A DNA stretch of 64,000 nt from Defluviicoccus sp. (GTDB lineage: Bacteria > Pseudomonadota > Alphaproteobacteria > Rhodospirillales > Defluviicoccaceae), in NCBI GenBank assembly GCA_029624735.1, contig JARSSM010000020.1:238555-302554 (forward strand). Reading direction: 5' to 3'. How positions within the stretch are numbered: the first letter of the stretch is position 1; every line of letters begins with the position of its first letter. Positions 8,137 to 17,126 of this stretch are shown in pieces. A program made the position numbers and the translations under genes. The notes under the pieces are model-generated. The model searched no databases. It saw nothing but the letters and a program-made list of their open reading frames with translations, and was not told the DNA's origin.

Positions 8137-10374
8137 ATGCCGCCGCCACGTCCCCGCCGGCCGCAACCCGCGGCACCCCAGCAGCGGGCCGCACCGCGTG
8201 CACCGGCCCAGCCGGCGCGACCGCAGGCGCCGCAAGGCGTTCAGCCTGCCGGTGCCCCGCGGCCTGCACAGCCGCCGCAGCCTGCAGCGCAGGCGCGGTC
8301 GCAGCCGATCCTGGCTAGTTGGGCCGGCCTCGACCGCAGCCACATTCCGAAAACGCGCACGGAGGGGCCGCGTCCAACCGAGGTCGATGACCCGGCATGG
8401 ATGGGGACCCTGATCGCCAACTCGAACCTGCGCTTCACCGGCGCCTATGTCACCGGGCCGGCGATCGCCACGCCCGCGAACGCGTTTACCAACAGCACCA
8501 AGGCGGTCGAGCGGGGCTGGATGCGCAACCTCGCGACGCTGGCGGCGCAGGGCTGGGGGTTCGCGTTCTTTTACGTCGGTTACAGCCTCGGCGGTGGCGA
8601 GGCGGCGCCGGCCAACGCCGACCGCACGCGCGGCGAGTTGCACGGCCGTCACCTGCGCACGATCATGCACCAGCACGGCCCGCGCTTCGCCGGTTCGGTG
8701 GTCATCATCGATAACGAGGACGGCGAAAGCGATGTCCTGCCGGCGAACCTGATCCAGTACTACCTCGGCCTGTTCGATGCGATGTCGCGGCCCGATCCGG
8801 CGCTGCGCGCATTCCGGCCCGGGATCTACGGCCACGGCCAGCCAATCAACGCACTGCTCGCCGTGTGGCCGGATCTCTTCATCTGGGACGTCCAGATCGA
8901 TACCGCGACGACGACAACGCCGATCGCACCGATGGACCCGGACACGGACCCGATCCGGGTCGATCTCGCGGCAATTCGCACGCAAGCGCCGCCGGGGACC
9001 AACGTGCACGCGGTGCCGATCCGCAGCTATCCAACCGTCCTGCCGCCACAGCAACCGCCGGCGTTCTTGTGGCCACTCGGCCGGCAGTTCCGCTTCCATG
9101 CCGGCTCGGGCGACCGGCAAAATCCGCCAGCGGACATTCCGCTCGAAAACTCGGCAACGGAACGCCGCTTGCGCACGCGCTGGCGGCGGGTGCGGACCTG
9201 GGACTACGATGCCTCGTTCGTCCGCAACCCCGCGACCGCGATTGCCGAGCCGCGGATCGCAGTCATCGGCGACGGTCCGGCATTCCGGCTGGTGCGTGGC
9301 CGTTTCGCCTTTTCCGCGTCAGGCACCATCCCGCTGCAGCACCCGCAGCAGGCGGAACCGCCGACGCTGGATGCCATCCTGGTCGACCCCTTCACGCCGG
9401 TTGAGCCGGAAGCACCGCTGGTGCCGGCGGAGGTGGGGGCGCGGCCGGCGCTCTATACCGTGCTCAACAACGGCGAGATCGGTGAGGCGGTCGGGGACAC
9501 GGCCGGCCGCTGGAACCCGCTCGGCTCGATCGGGACCGGCGACCCGCCACCGCGGACGCCGCGGGCCTTGGGCGTCGCCGCCCGTACCGCTGCCGATGCG
9601 CACTTGGTCTACATTGCCGAGAACGGCCAGCTGCACGCAAAGCGCAAGACACAGAACCAGGCCTGGAGCCGGGCCGCACTCGCACTCGCGGCGCCACTCG
9701 CGCACCCGTTCTCGGCCCTTGCGGTCTGTCCGCGCGGCGGCCAGATGGTGTTCGCGCTGTTCATCGATGGTACGGGCGTCTTGCAGGCGGCGCACTGGGC
9801 GCGCTCGTTCTCCTCCTGGCCCGCGTTTCAGGTGCAAGCGCTTGAGCAGACGCCGAGCCTGTTTCGCGGCACCGCACTCACGGCGATCACGCCAAGGCCG
9901 GAGGATGTGCTCGTTTTCGCCGTGGCGCGCGATGGGCGCTTGAGCTTCGCCGTGTTCAGCGACGGCTCCGGTTGGTCGCGGCTCACGCCGGTGGGCGCTG
10001 CCACCGACAGGCTTGGCGCCCACACCCGGCTTGCCGCCTACGCGATGGACGATCGCACGGTCGAGGTCGCAGCGCTGACCGACGGCGCGCGGATGGCCAT
10101 CTACCGCTTTGACCGCAATGGCAACACCTGGACGCCTGCGCCGCGCACGGTCGTTGACGATCCGCCCGCCCGCCGGCCCGGTCAGAGAGCGGCCGAAACG
10201 ACGCGGCTGCGCGATGCCGCCGGCTGTCGCATCAACCCGTTCGGGGACATCGGCCTCGGTCGGCCGGCGGGTGCGGTGACGACGCGGGTCTACTGCGCCG
10301 GCTTGAGCGACGCCCAGAACGTCCTCCTCACCCGCGATTTGGGCCCAGGCGGGCTCTGGCAAATCCTCGCCTGA
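8137..10374 (+). CDS. DUF1906/GH25-like glycoside hydrolase-type domain fused to a lectin-like beta-propeller
   Basis: A 745-aa protein in three parts. Residues 1-65 are a Pro/Ala/Gln-rich linker-like N-terminus without a signal peptide. Residues about 66-330 resemble the DUF1906 (Rv2525c-like) and GH25 barrels: a strand ending in FAFFYVGYS, an acidic strand VVIIDNEDGE, then GIYGHGQ and FIWDVQID. Residues about 430-700 contain five similar units of the type D/N-G-x-L followed by W-x-x-L/P, like blades of PLL/tachylectin-type sugar-binding propellers. The inferred role is binding and perhaps cleaving a glycan such as peptidoglycan; catalysis is unproven. It is the second gene of a pair with the 967-aa protein. 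Confidence 0.72.
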   Translation: MPPPRPRRPQPAAPQQRAAPRAPAQPARPQAPQGVQPAGAPRPAQPPQPAAQARSQPILASWAGLDRSHIPKTRTEGPRPTEVDDPAWMGTLIANSNLRFTGAYVTGPAIATPANAFTNSTKAVERGWMRNLATLAAQGWGFAFFYVGYSLGGGEAAPANADRTRGELHGRHLRTIMHQHGPRFAGSVVIIDNEDGESDVLPANLIQYYLGLFDAMSRPDPALRAFRPGIYGHGQPINALLAVWPDLFIWDVQIDTATTTTPIAPMDPDTDPIRVDLAAIRTQAPPGTNVHAVPIRSYPTVLPPQQPPAFLWPLGRQFRFHAGSGDRQNPPADIPLENSATERRLRTRWRRVRTWDYDASFVRNPATAIAEPRIAVIGDGPAFRLVRGRFAFSASGTIPLQHPQQAEPPTLDAILVDPFTPVEPEAPLVPAEVGARPALYTVLNNGEIGEAVGDTAGRWNPLGSIGTGDPPPRTPRALGVAARTAADAHLVYIAENGQLHAKRKTQNQAWSRAALALAAPLAHPFSALAVCPRGGQMVFALFIDGTGVLQAAHWARSFSSWPAFQVQALEQTPSLFRGTALTAITPRPEDVLVFAVARDGRLSFAVFSDGSGWSRLTPVGAATDRLGAHTRLAAYAMDDRTVEVAALTDGARMAIYRFDRNGNTWTPAPRTVVDDPPARRPGQRAAETTRLRDAAGCRINPFGDIGLGRPAGAVTTRVYCAGLSDAQNVLLTRDLGPGGLWQILA

Positions 10375-10405
10375 CAGCGCACGCGCGCCATTGCTGCGCC
10401 ACCGA

Positions 10406-10439
10406 TGCGCATTAATCGTGCAAAGTGCCTTTTTTGCAC
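10406..10439 (+). promoter_or_regulatory. NtrC-like dyad and adjacent inverted repeat upstream of urtA
   Basis: TGCGCATTAATCGTGCA (10406-10422) fits the 17-bp NtrC pattern TGCAC-N7-GTGCA with one mismatch. It overlaps a perfect 7-bp inverted repeat, GTGCAAA (10418-10424) and TTTGCAC (10433-10439). The dyad is about 140 bp upstream of the -24 element, a normal enhancer distance. Assignment to NtrC is an inference. Confidence 0.5.
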
Positions 10440-10558
10440 ATTTCTTGATCATGCAGCGCCAGCCCAGGCCGGCACGTCACGCCGGGGACTGCGACGCAGC
10501 GATGCCGCATGGCTCTCTCGCCCCGCCGCTCTCCCATCGCGCCCCAGATTCCTCACTG

Positions 10559-10574
10559 TGGCCCGTGACTTGCA
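10559..10574 (+). promoter_or_regulatory. Sigma-54-type promoter (-24/-12) of the urt-ure operon
   Basis: TGGCCCGTGACTTGCA matches TGGCACG-N4-TTGCA with a single difference (C for A), with the GG and GC pairs 10 nt apart. It lies 46 bp upstream of the urtA start. Nothing else is evident in the rest of the 10375-10619 gap apart from the dyad at 10406-10439. Confidence 0.75.
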
Positions 10575-10619
10575 GACGCACAGTGCTTCAGTGCACCGCA
10601 GCTCCAGAAGGAAGGGCTC

Positions 10620-11921
10620 ATGAGGGACAGACTGACGAAAGCCGTGGCCGCCTGCATGATTGCGCTCGGCCTCACCGCAGCAACCGCGCCATCGCAAGCC
10701 GCTGAGACGATCAAGGTTGGCGTGCTGCACTCCCTGTCCGGAACGATGGCGATCAGCGAGACGACGCTGAAGGACGTCATGCTGATGCTGATCGAGGACC
10801 AGAACGCAAAGGGCGGCGTGCTTGGCAAGAAGCTTGAGCCTGTCGTCGTCGATCCGGCGTCCAACTGGCCGCTGTTCGCGGAGAAGGCCCGCGAGCTGAT
10901 GCAAAAGGACAAGGTCGCGGCTGTTTTCGGCTGCTGGACCTCGGTGTCGCGAAAGTCGGTCCTGCCGGTGTTCGAGGAGCTGAACGGCCTCTTGTTCTAT
11001 CCCGTGCAGTACGAGGGCGAGGAGAGCTCGAAGAACGTTTTCTACACCGGTGCGGCGCCGAACCAGCAGGCGATCCCGGCCGTCGACTACCTGATGAGCG
11101 CTGATGGCGGCGCTGCCACGCGCTGGGTGCTGCTCGGCACCGACTACGTCTACCCGCGCACGACCAACAAGATCCTGCGCGCCTATCTGCACGCCAAGGG
11201 CGTTGCGGATGCCGACATCATGGAGAACTACACGCCGTTCGGGCACTCGGACTGGCAGACTATCGTTGCCGAGGTGAAGAAGTTCGCGTCCGCCGGCAAA
11301 AAGACAGCCGTCGTCTCGACGATCAATGGCGATGCCAACGTGCCGTTCTACAAGGAACTCGGCAACCAGGGCATCAAGGCCGATGAGATCCCGGTGGTGG
11401 CGTTTTCGGTCGGTGAGGAAGAGCTTGCCGGCTTGGATACCGCACCGCTGGTGGGCCATCTCGCGGCGTGGAATTACTTCATGAGCGTCGAAACGCCTGA
11501 GAATGCCGCCTTCATCAAGAAGTGGCGGGCCTTCATCAAGAACGCCAAGCGGGTGACCAATGACCCGATGGAGGCGCATTTCATCGGCTTCAACATGTGG
11601 GTGCAGGCGGTCGAACAGGCCGGCACGACCGACGTCGATGCCGTCCGTCAGGCGATGTACGGGCAAAAGGTCAAGAACCTGACCGGTGGGACGGCGGTGA
11701 TGAACACCAACCATCATCTGTCGAAGCCGGTGCTGATCGGCGAAATCCAGCCCAACGGTCAGTTCGACATCGTGTGGCGGACCAAGGATGTGGTGCCGGG
11801 CGATGCGTGGTCTGATTTCATCCCCGAGAGCAAGAAGCTGACCGCGGATTGGACTTTCCCCTGGGTCTGCGGCAACTGCGAGAGCCCGCGCTTCGGCAAG
11901 GCGGTGCCGGCCGGTCTTTAG
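10620..11921 (+). CDS. urtA: Urea ABC transporter, periplasmic urea-binding protein
   Basis: A 433-aa substrate-binding protein. The first 27 residues are a signal peptide ending SQA-AE. The mature protein begins TIKVGVLHSLSGTMA and has the Leu/Ile/Val-binding-protein fold of the amide/urea branch; VFGCWTSVSRKSVLPVFE is typical of UrtA. GAAGGAAGGG precedes the ATG. It is the first gene of a run of twelve same-strand urea genes to 21263. A hairpin after its stop may keep its expression above that of the membrane components. Confidence 0.96.
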   Translation: MRDRLTKAVAACMIALGLTAATAPSQAAETIKVGVLHSLSGTMAISETTLKDVMLMLIEDQNAKGGVLGKKLEPVVVDPASNWPLFAEKARELMQKDKVAAVFGCWTSVSRKSVLPVFEELNGLLFYPVQYEGEESSKNVFYTGAAPNQQAIPAVDYLMSADGGAATRWVLLGTDYVYPRTTNKILRAYLHAKGVADADIMENYTPFGHSDWQTIVAEVKKFASAGKKTAVVSTINGDANVPFYKELGNQGIKADEIPVVAFSVGEEELAGLDTAPLVGHLAAWNYFMSVETPENAAFIKKWRAFIKNAKRVTNDPMEAHFIGFNMWVQAVEQAGTTDVDAVRQAMYGQKVKNLTGGTAVMNTNHHLSKPVLIGEIQPNGQFDIVWRTKDVVPGDAWSDFIPESKKLTADWTFPWVCGNCESPRFGKAVPAGL

Positions 11922-11942
11922 CCTCTGACCTCACTCCTGCGA

Positions 11943-11970
11943 GCGGGCGTCCGCCGGTCCGGGCGCCCGC
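11943..11970 (+). terminator. Intercistronic hairpin between urtA and urtB
   Basis: GCGGGCGTCC (11943-11952) pairs with GGGCGCCCGC (11961-11970) through 10 pairs including one G-U, around an 8-nt loop. There is no U tract, so it is better read as an attenuating or 3'-end-stabilising structure, which is common after binding-protein genes of ABC operons. Confidence 0.55.
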
Positions 11971-12024
11971 CGCACTCATCGCCGAGACGATCCCCAAACG
12001 GCTTTTGGAGCGGGCATTTCCCCA

Positions 12025-13665
12025 ATGCTTTTGTGTCGTGCGATTGGCGTCATCCTGCTCGCGGCTTCAGTCTTGACCGGCGCGGCTCGCGCCGAGCCTG
12101 CCGACCTGGATGCCCTGGTGCAGGACCTCGGCGCCGGCGGCTTCGCGCAGAAGCAGAAGGCCATCGACGGCCTGGCCGCGACCGGTGACCCTGCGGCGGT
12201 GCGGTCCTTGGAAGCGATGCTCGACGGCAAGCTGTACCGCAGGCTGAGCGACGGCCGGGTGGCGATCGGCGCGCCGAGCGGCCAGGTGATCCGCCTCTCC
12301 GACCCGCTCACCGGCGCCGATCTTGGCGATGCCGCACCGGCCGATGTCGATCGGGTGACCATCAACAATCGGCTCCGCGCCGGCCTGCGTGCCGCGCTCG
12401 GCGGCCTGACGCTGTTGAGCCCGGAGCCGTCGGTCCGTCGCAGCGCTGCGGACGCGATCTTGAAGGCGCGGCCGGAGGGGATCGAGCCGCTCCTGCGCCA
12501 GGCGCTCACGCGCGAAAGCGACGACAGGGTTCGGGCGGCGATGGAGCAGGCGCTCGCCGCGGTGCAGCTCTCTTCGGCGCCGGAGCCGGAGATCAGGATC
12601 GCGGCGCTGGAGACGCTCTCCCAGGCCGCCAACCAGGACGTCCGCGCGCTGGTCGCGGGCCTTCTCGTTAAGGATGCGAATGGAGTGCCGGCCGAACCGG
12701 ATGCAGGCGTGCGTGCTGCCGCCGAAACGACGCTGGCGGCGATCGAGCGCCGGCTGGCGATGTGGGGCATCCTCGGCAATCTCTTCCACGGCTTGAGCCT
12801 CGGCTCGGTGCTGCTGCTCGCCGCCGTCGGCCTCGCTATTACGTTTGGTGTCATGGGCGTCATCAACATGGCGCACGGCGAGATGGTGATGCTGGGCGCG
12901 TACACGACCTTCATCGTGCAGGAATGGTTTCGCGCCCACGCGCCGGGCGCTTTCGACTATTCGATCCTGGTGGCGGTGCCGATGGCGTTCGTCGTCGCCG
13001 GCGCGGTCGGGGTCGCGATCGAACAGAGCGTCATCCGTTTTCTCTACGGCCGGCCGCTGGAAACACTGCTGGCGACCTGGGGGATCAGCCTGATTCTGCA
13101 GCAGGCCGTGCGCTCGGCATTCGGGCCGACCAACCGCGAAGTGGGCGCGCCCAGCTGGATGAGTGGCGCCATCGAGGTCGCGGGCGGACTGACGCTGACC
13201 TACAACCGGCTGTGGATCATCGTCTTCAGCCTTGTTGTGCTGGCACTGTTGATGCTCTTGAACCGGGCCACCGATTTCGGCCTGACGATGCGCGCCGTGG
13301 TCCAGAACCGGCGCATGGCGGCCTCGATGGGCATCCGTACCGGGCGGATCGACGCGCTGACGTTCGGCCTCGGGTCCGGCATCGCCGGCATCGCCGGCGT
13401 CGCGCTGAGCCAGATCGATAACGTCAGCCCCAACCTCGGCCAAGCCTACATCATCGACAGCTTCATGGTGGTCGTGTTCGGCGGCGTCGGCAACCTGTGG
13501 GGGACGCTGGTGGGCGCGATGAGCCTCGGGTTGATCAACAAGTTCCTCGAGCCGGTCGCGGGCGCTGTTCTGGGCAAGATCCTCGTTCTCGTGGGCATCA
13601 TCCTGTTCATCCAGAAACGCCCGCGCGGCCTGTTCGCGCTCAAGGGCCGGGCGGTGGAGGCGTGA
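12025..13665 (+). CDS. urtB: Urea ABC transporter permease UrtB with N-terminal periplasmic helical-repeat domain
   Basis: A 546-aa inner-membrane permease. Residues 1-23 are a signal-like segment. Residues about 24-240 form alanine-rich helical repeats of HEAT type (QKQKAIDGLAATGDPAAV). The LivH-like permease follows from about residue 250 (NLFHGLSLGSVLLLAAVGLA, then MGVINMAHGEMVMLGAY). Long UrtB proteins with this extension are usual in proteobacteria. The stop overlaps the urtC start (TGATG). Confidence 0.95.
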   Translation: MLLCRAIGVILLAASVLTGAARAEPADLDALVQDLGAGGFAQKQKAIDGLAATGDPAAVRSLEAMLDGKLYRRLSDGRVAIGAPSGQVIRLSDPLTGADLGDAAPADVDRVTINNRLRAGLRAALGGLTLLSPEPSVRRSAADAILKARPEGIEPLLRQALTRESDDRVRAAMEQALAAVQLSSAPEPEIRIAALETLSQAANQDVRALVAGLLVKDANGVPAEPDAGVRAAAETTLAAIERRLAMWGILGNLFHGLSLGSVLLLAAVGLAITFGVMGVINMAHGEMVMLGAYTTFIVQEWFRAHAPGAFDYSILVAVPMAFVVAGAVGVAIEQSVIRFLYGRPLETLLATWGISLILQQAVRSAFGPTNREVGAPSWMSGAIEVAGGLTLTYNRLWIIVFSLVVLALLMLLNRATDFGLTMRAVVQNRRMAASMGIRTGRIDALTFGLGSGIAGIAGVALSQIDNVSPNLGQAYIIDSFMVVVFGGVGNLWGTLVGAMSLGLINKFLEPVAGAVLGKILVLVGIILFIQKRPRGLFALKGRAVEA

Positions 13666-14816
13666 TGCGGATGCGTCTGCCAGCGGCCGCAGCGACAATC
13701 GGCCTCCTGCTCGTAGCCGCGATCGCCGTGCCCGTGTTGAACCTCGCCGTGCCAGCAAGCTCTGCGGTGCATGTCCCGACCTGGGCGGTCAGCCTGGTCG
13801 GCAAGTATCTCTGCTACGCGATGCTGGCCCTGAGCATCGATCTGATCTGGGGTTACTGCGGCATCTTGAGCCTCGGTCACGGCGCCTTCTTCGCACTCGG
13901 CGGCTACGCCATGGGGATGCATCTGATGCGCCAGATCGGCAGCCGCGGCGTTTATGGCCACCCGGATCTGCCCGATTTCATGGTCTTCCTCAATTGGAAG
14001 GAGCTGCCCTGGTACTGGCACGGCTTCGACAACTTTGCGTTCGCACTGGCAATGGTCGCCTTCGTGCCCGGGCTGTTGGCGTTCGTGTTCGGCTGGTTCG
14101 CGTTCCGCTCCCGGGTGACCGGGGTTTACCTGTCGATCATCAGCCAGGCGCTCACGTTTGCGCTGATGCTCGCCTTCTTCCGCAATGACATGGGGTTCGG
14201 CGGCAACAACGGCTTGACCGACTTCAAGGATATCCTGGGGTACGGCCTGCAGGACGACGTCACGAGGGCTGCCCTGTTCGCGCTGACCGCGCTCACGCTG
14301 GCTGCGGTTTACGGCGTGTGCCGCTGGATCGTCGGCTCGCGGCTTGGCCAGGTGCTGGTCGCGATCCGCGATGCAGAGAGCCGCGTCCGCTTCCTGGGCT
14401 ACCGCGTCGAGTTCTTCAAGCTGTTCGTGTTTGTCGTTTCGGCGGTCATCGCCGGCATCGCCGGCGCGCTCTACGTGCCCCAGGTCGGCATTATCAACCC
14501 CAGCGAGTTTGCGCCGGCGGCCTCGATCGAGGCGGTCATCTGGGTAGCGGTCGGTGGACGGGGGACGCTGCACGGCGCCATCCTGGGCGCGATCCTGGTC
14601 AACTACGCCAAGACCTTCCTCACGGGAAGCCTGCCGGAAATCTGGCTGTTTGCGCTGGGCGCACTGTTCGTCGCCGTCACCTTGTTCATGCCGCGCGGCA
14701 TCGTCGGCAGCTTGTCCGGCCGCGCCGATCGCAGGCCTTCGCCCGCGGTCACGGCTGAGGCGCCGGAGGCCGCGGCAAGGGCGCCCGCCGCCAGACCGGA
14801 TCCGGCGGCGCCATGA
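13665..14816 (+). CDS. urtC: Urea ABC transporter permease UrtC
   Basis: A 383-aa LivM-like permease, partner of UrtB, with about eight to ten hydrophobic segments. DLIWGYCGILSLGHGAFFALGGY is the conserved loop region; ESRVRFLGYRVEFFKLFVF precedes the final membrane segments. The chosen ATG overlaps the urtB stop; the frame is open upstream inside urtB but lacks family sequence. The last 40 residues are an Ala/Pro-rich cytoplasmic tail. The stop overlaps the urtD start (ATGA). Confidence 0.95.
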   Translation: MRMRLPAAAATIGLLLVAAIAVPVLNLAVPASSAVHVPTWAVSLVGKYLCYAMLALSIDLIWGYCGILSLGHGAFFALGGYAMGMHLMRQIGSRGVYGHPDLPDFMVFLNWKELPWYWHGFDNFAFALAMVAFVPGLLAFVFGWFAFRSRVTGVYLSIISQALTFALMLAFFRNDMGFGGNNGLTDFKDILGYGLQDDVTRAALFALTALTLAAVYGVCRWIVGSRLGQVLVAIRDAESRVRFLGYRVEFFKLFVFVVSAVIAGIAGALYVPQVGIINPSEFAPAASIEAVIWVAVGGRGTLHGAILGAILVNYAKTFLTGSLPEIWLFALGALFVAVTLFMPRGIVGSLSGRADRRPSPAVTAEAPEAAARAPAARPDPAAP

Positions 14817-15583
14817 CACATGCCCTGCACGCGCGGCCCGATAAGCGCGACACGCTTCTGTATCTCGACGGCGTGACGGTCAGCTTCGACGGTTTCAAGG
14901 CGCTCAACAACTTAAGCCTTTACGTCGCCGCCGGGTCTCTGCGCGCGATCATCGGTCCCAATGGCGCCGGCAAGACGACCATGATGGACGTTGTCACCGG
15001 CAAGGCGCGGCCACAGGCGGGCACGGTCGTCTTCAACGGCGGCATCGACCTGACCCGGCTTGACGAAGCGCAGATCGCCAACCTCGGCATCGGCCGCAAG
15101 TTCCAGAAGCCGACCATTTTCGAGCAGCACACCGTCGCTGCGAACCTGGAGTTGGCATTGGCCGGTCACAGAGGCGTGTGGAACGCGCTCGTCTTCCGGC
15201 CGAACGGCGAGCAGCGCGCGCGCATCGATGAGACGCTTGCGACGATTTCGCTGCAGGCGCACCGTGACCGCCTGGCCGGCTCGCTGGCGCACGGCCAGAA
15301 GCAATGGCTGGAGATCGGCATGCTGCTGATGCAAGATCCGCAACTGCTGCTGATCGACGAGCCCGCCGCCGGGATGACGGACGCTGAAACGGCGGCGACG
15401 GCAGAGCTGATCCGGCGCATCAATCGGACGCACACGGTCGTTGTCGTCGAGCATGATATGACGTTCATCCAAGCGCTCGATTGCCATGTCACCGTGCTGC
15501 ACGAGGGATCGGTGCTGGCGGAAGGTTCGCTACCGACGGTGCAGGCGAATCCGCAAGTGATCGAGGTCTACCTAGGGCGCTGA
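14813..15583 (+). CDS. urtD: Urea ABC transporter ATPase UrtD
   Basis: A 256-aa LivG-like ATP-binding subunit. Walker A is GPNGAGKTT, the signature region is the UrtD-type LAHGQKQWLEIGMLL instead of LSGGQ, and Walker B is LLLIDEPAAGM followed by the H-loop VVVVEHDMTF. It forms the ATPase heterodimer with UrtE beneath UrtBC. Translational coupling to urtC is indicated by the ATGA overlap. Confidence 0.95.
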   Translation: MTHALHARPDKRDTLLYLDGVTVSFDGFKALNNLSLYVAAGSLRAIIGPNGAGKTTMMDVVTGKARPQAGTVVFNGGIDLTRLDEAQIANLGIGRKFQKPTIFEQHTVAANLELALAGHRGVWNALVFRPNGEQRARIDETLATISLQAHRDRLAGSLAHGQKQWLEIGMLLMQDPQLLLIDEPAAGMTDAETAATAELIRRINRTHTVVVVEHDMTFIQALDCHVTVLHEGSVLAEGSLPTVQANPQVIEVYLGR

Positions 15584-15590
15584 CCGAACC

Positions 15591-16286
15591 ATGCTGCGTG
15601 TCGAGCACATCGATCTCTTCTACGGTGCCAGCCAGGCGCTGCGGCAGGTCAGCATCAGCGCTGCGCACGGCGAGGTGACCTGCGTCCTTGGCCGCAACGG
15701 TGTCGGCAAGACCACGCTGTTGCGGGCGATCGTCGGCCAGCAGCCGGTGAGCGCGGGCCGCATTTTTTGGGAGGACGAGGACATCACGGCGCTACCGCCC
15801 TACGAACGGGCGGCCCGCGGCATCGCGTACGTGCCTCAGGGGCGCGAGATCTTCCCCCTGCTGACGGTCGAAGAGAACCTGCGCACCGGCTTCTCCGCCG
15901 TGCCGCGCAACCTGCGCCATGTCCCGGATGAAGTGTTCGAGCTGTTCCCGGTCCTGAAGGACATGCTGTCGCGCCGTGGCGGCGACCTTTCCGGTGGTCA
16001 GCAGCAGCAGCTCGCGATCGGCCGGGCGCTCGTCATGCGGCCGCGGCTGCTGGTATTGGATGAGCCGACGGAGGGCATCCAGCCCTCGATCATCAAGGAT
16101 ATCGAGCGCGTGATCCGCCATCTTGCCGGCCGCGGCACCATCGCAATCCTCCTCGTCGAGCAGTATTTCGATTTCGCCCGCACGCTTGCCGACCGCTACG
16201 CGGTGATGGACCGCGGCGAGATCGTCGCCTCGGGCCGCGGTGACGAGATGATCGAGGCCGACGTGCGCCGGCAGATGTCGGTCTGA
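15591..16286 (+). CDS. urtE: Urea ABC transporter ATPase UrtE
   Basis: A 231-aa LivF-like ATP-binding subunit with Walker A GRNGVGKTT, signature LSGGQQQQLAIGRAL and Walker B LLVLDEPTEGIQP, which is characteristic of UrtE. It starts 7 bp after urtD. The next gene, ureD, follows after 13 bp, linking urea uptake to urea hydrolysis in one transcription unit. Confidence 0.95.
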   Translation: MLRVEHIDLFYGASQALRQVSISAAHGEVTCVLGRNGVGKTTLLRAIVGQQPVSAGRIFWEDEDITALPPYERAARGIAYVPQGREIFPLLTVEENLRTGFSAVPRNLRHVPDEVFELFPVLKDMLSRRGGDLSGGQQQQLAIGRALVMRPRLLVLDEPTEGIQPSIIKDIERVIRHLAGRGTIAILLVEQYFDFARTLADRYAVMDRGEIVASGRGDEMIEADVRRQMSV

Positions 16287-16299
16287 GCGAGCTTGGGCG

Positions 16300-17115
16300 A
16301 TGGATGGCGCGGCCACGCTCGGCTTTGCCTGCAGGCAGGAGTCGACGGTCCTGGCCGACCTTTATCAGCAGGCACCGCTCAGGATCCTCATGCCGGCCGC
16401 AGCCGATATCGGTGTCGCGCTCGGCGCTGTGGTGGTGACCAGCGGCGGCCTGGTCGGCGGCGACAACCTCGACATCGCCGTGCGCTGCGGCAATGGCAGC
16501 CGGGCGATGGTCTGTGCGCAGGCGGCCGAGAAGGTTTACCGCTCGGCTGGTCCTGACTGCCAGGTGACGGTTTCGCTCGAAGCAGGCGGTAACGCGTGGC
16601 TGGAATGGCTGCCGCAGGAAACGATCCTTTTCGAAGGCGCCCGGCTGCGTCGCCAGACCACAGTCGACGCAGCGCCTTCCGCGCGTGTGCTTGCCGGCGA
16701 AATTCTTGTTTTCGGCCGCCGCGCGCGCGGCGAACGGTTCACGCGCGGCCACCTGTTCGACCGCTGGCAGGTTCGCCGCGCAGGCCGGCTGGCGTGGGCC
16801 GATGCCTTGCGGTTGGACGATCCGGAGGCCGCGTTCGCTTCACCCGCATGCCTCGCCGGCCTAGCGGCGGTCGCCACCCTGATCTACGTCGATGCAACCG
16901 AAGGTGCTGCGCTCGATGTCGCGCGCGCGATCGCTGAGCCCCTGTCGACAGCCGGCCTTGAATTCGCGGCGACGGTGGTTGGCGGCGTCCTGATTGCGCG
17001 CTGGCTGGCGGCGGATGCGCACGTGTTGCGGCTCGCATTCGGGCGATTTTGGGCTATGTTCCGCCATCGCATTGCCGGCCTGCCGCCGGTGCTGCCGCGC
17101 CTGTGGTCGATCTGA
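16300..17115 (+). CDS. ureD: Urease accessory protein UreD
   Basis: A 271-aa maturation factor (UreH in some species). With UreF and UreG it forms the complex that delivers nickel and CO2 to apo-urease. Visible family features are an all-beta fold, SEQ-like early segment [11 protein letters not shown], the [11 protein letters not shown] loop and the late [19 protein letters not shown] region (here [15 protein letters not shown]). It heads the urease half of the operon and is followed 11 bp later by ureA. Confidence 0.93.
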   Translation: MDGAATLGFACRQESTVLADLYQQAPLRILMPAAADIGVALGAVVVTSGGLVGGDNLDIAVRCGNGSRAMVCAQAAEKVYRSAGPDCQVTVSLEAGGNAWLEWLPQETILFEGARLRRQTTVDAAPSARVLAGEILVFGRRARGERFTRGHLFDRWQVRRAGRLAWADALRLDDPEAAFASPACLAGLAAVATLIYVDATEGAALDVARAIAEPLSTAGLEFAATVVGGVLIARWLAADAHVLRLAFGRFWAMFRHRIAGLPPVLPRLWSI

Positions 17116-17126
17116 CGGAGGATCGC

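Noticed and set aside
12067..13758. 563-codon minus-strand frame opposite urtB
   Set aside because: It is antisense to a clear UrtB and has low-complexity composition.
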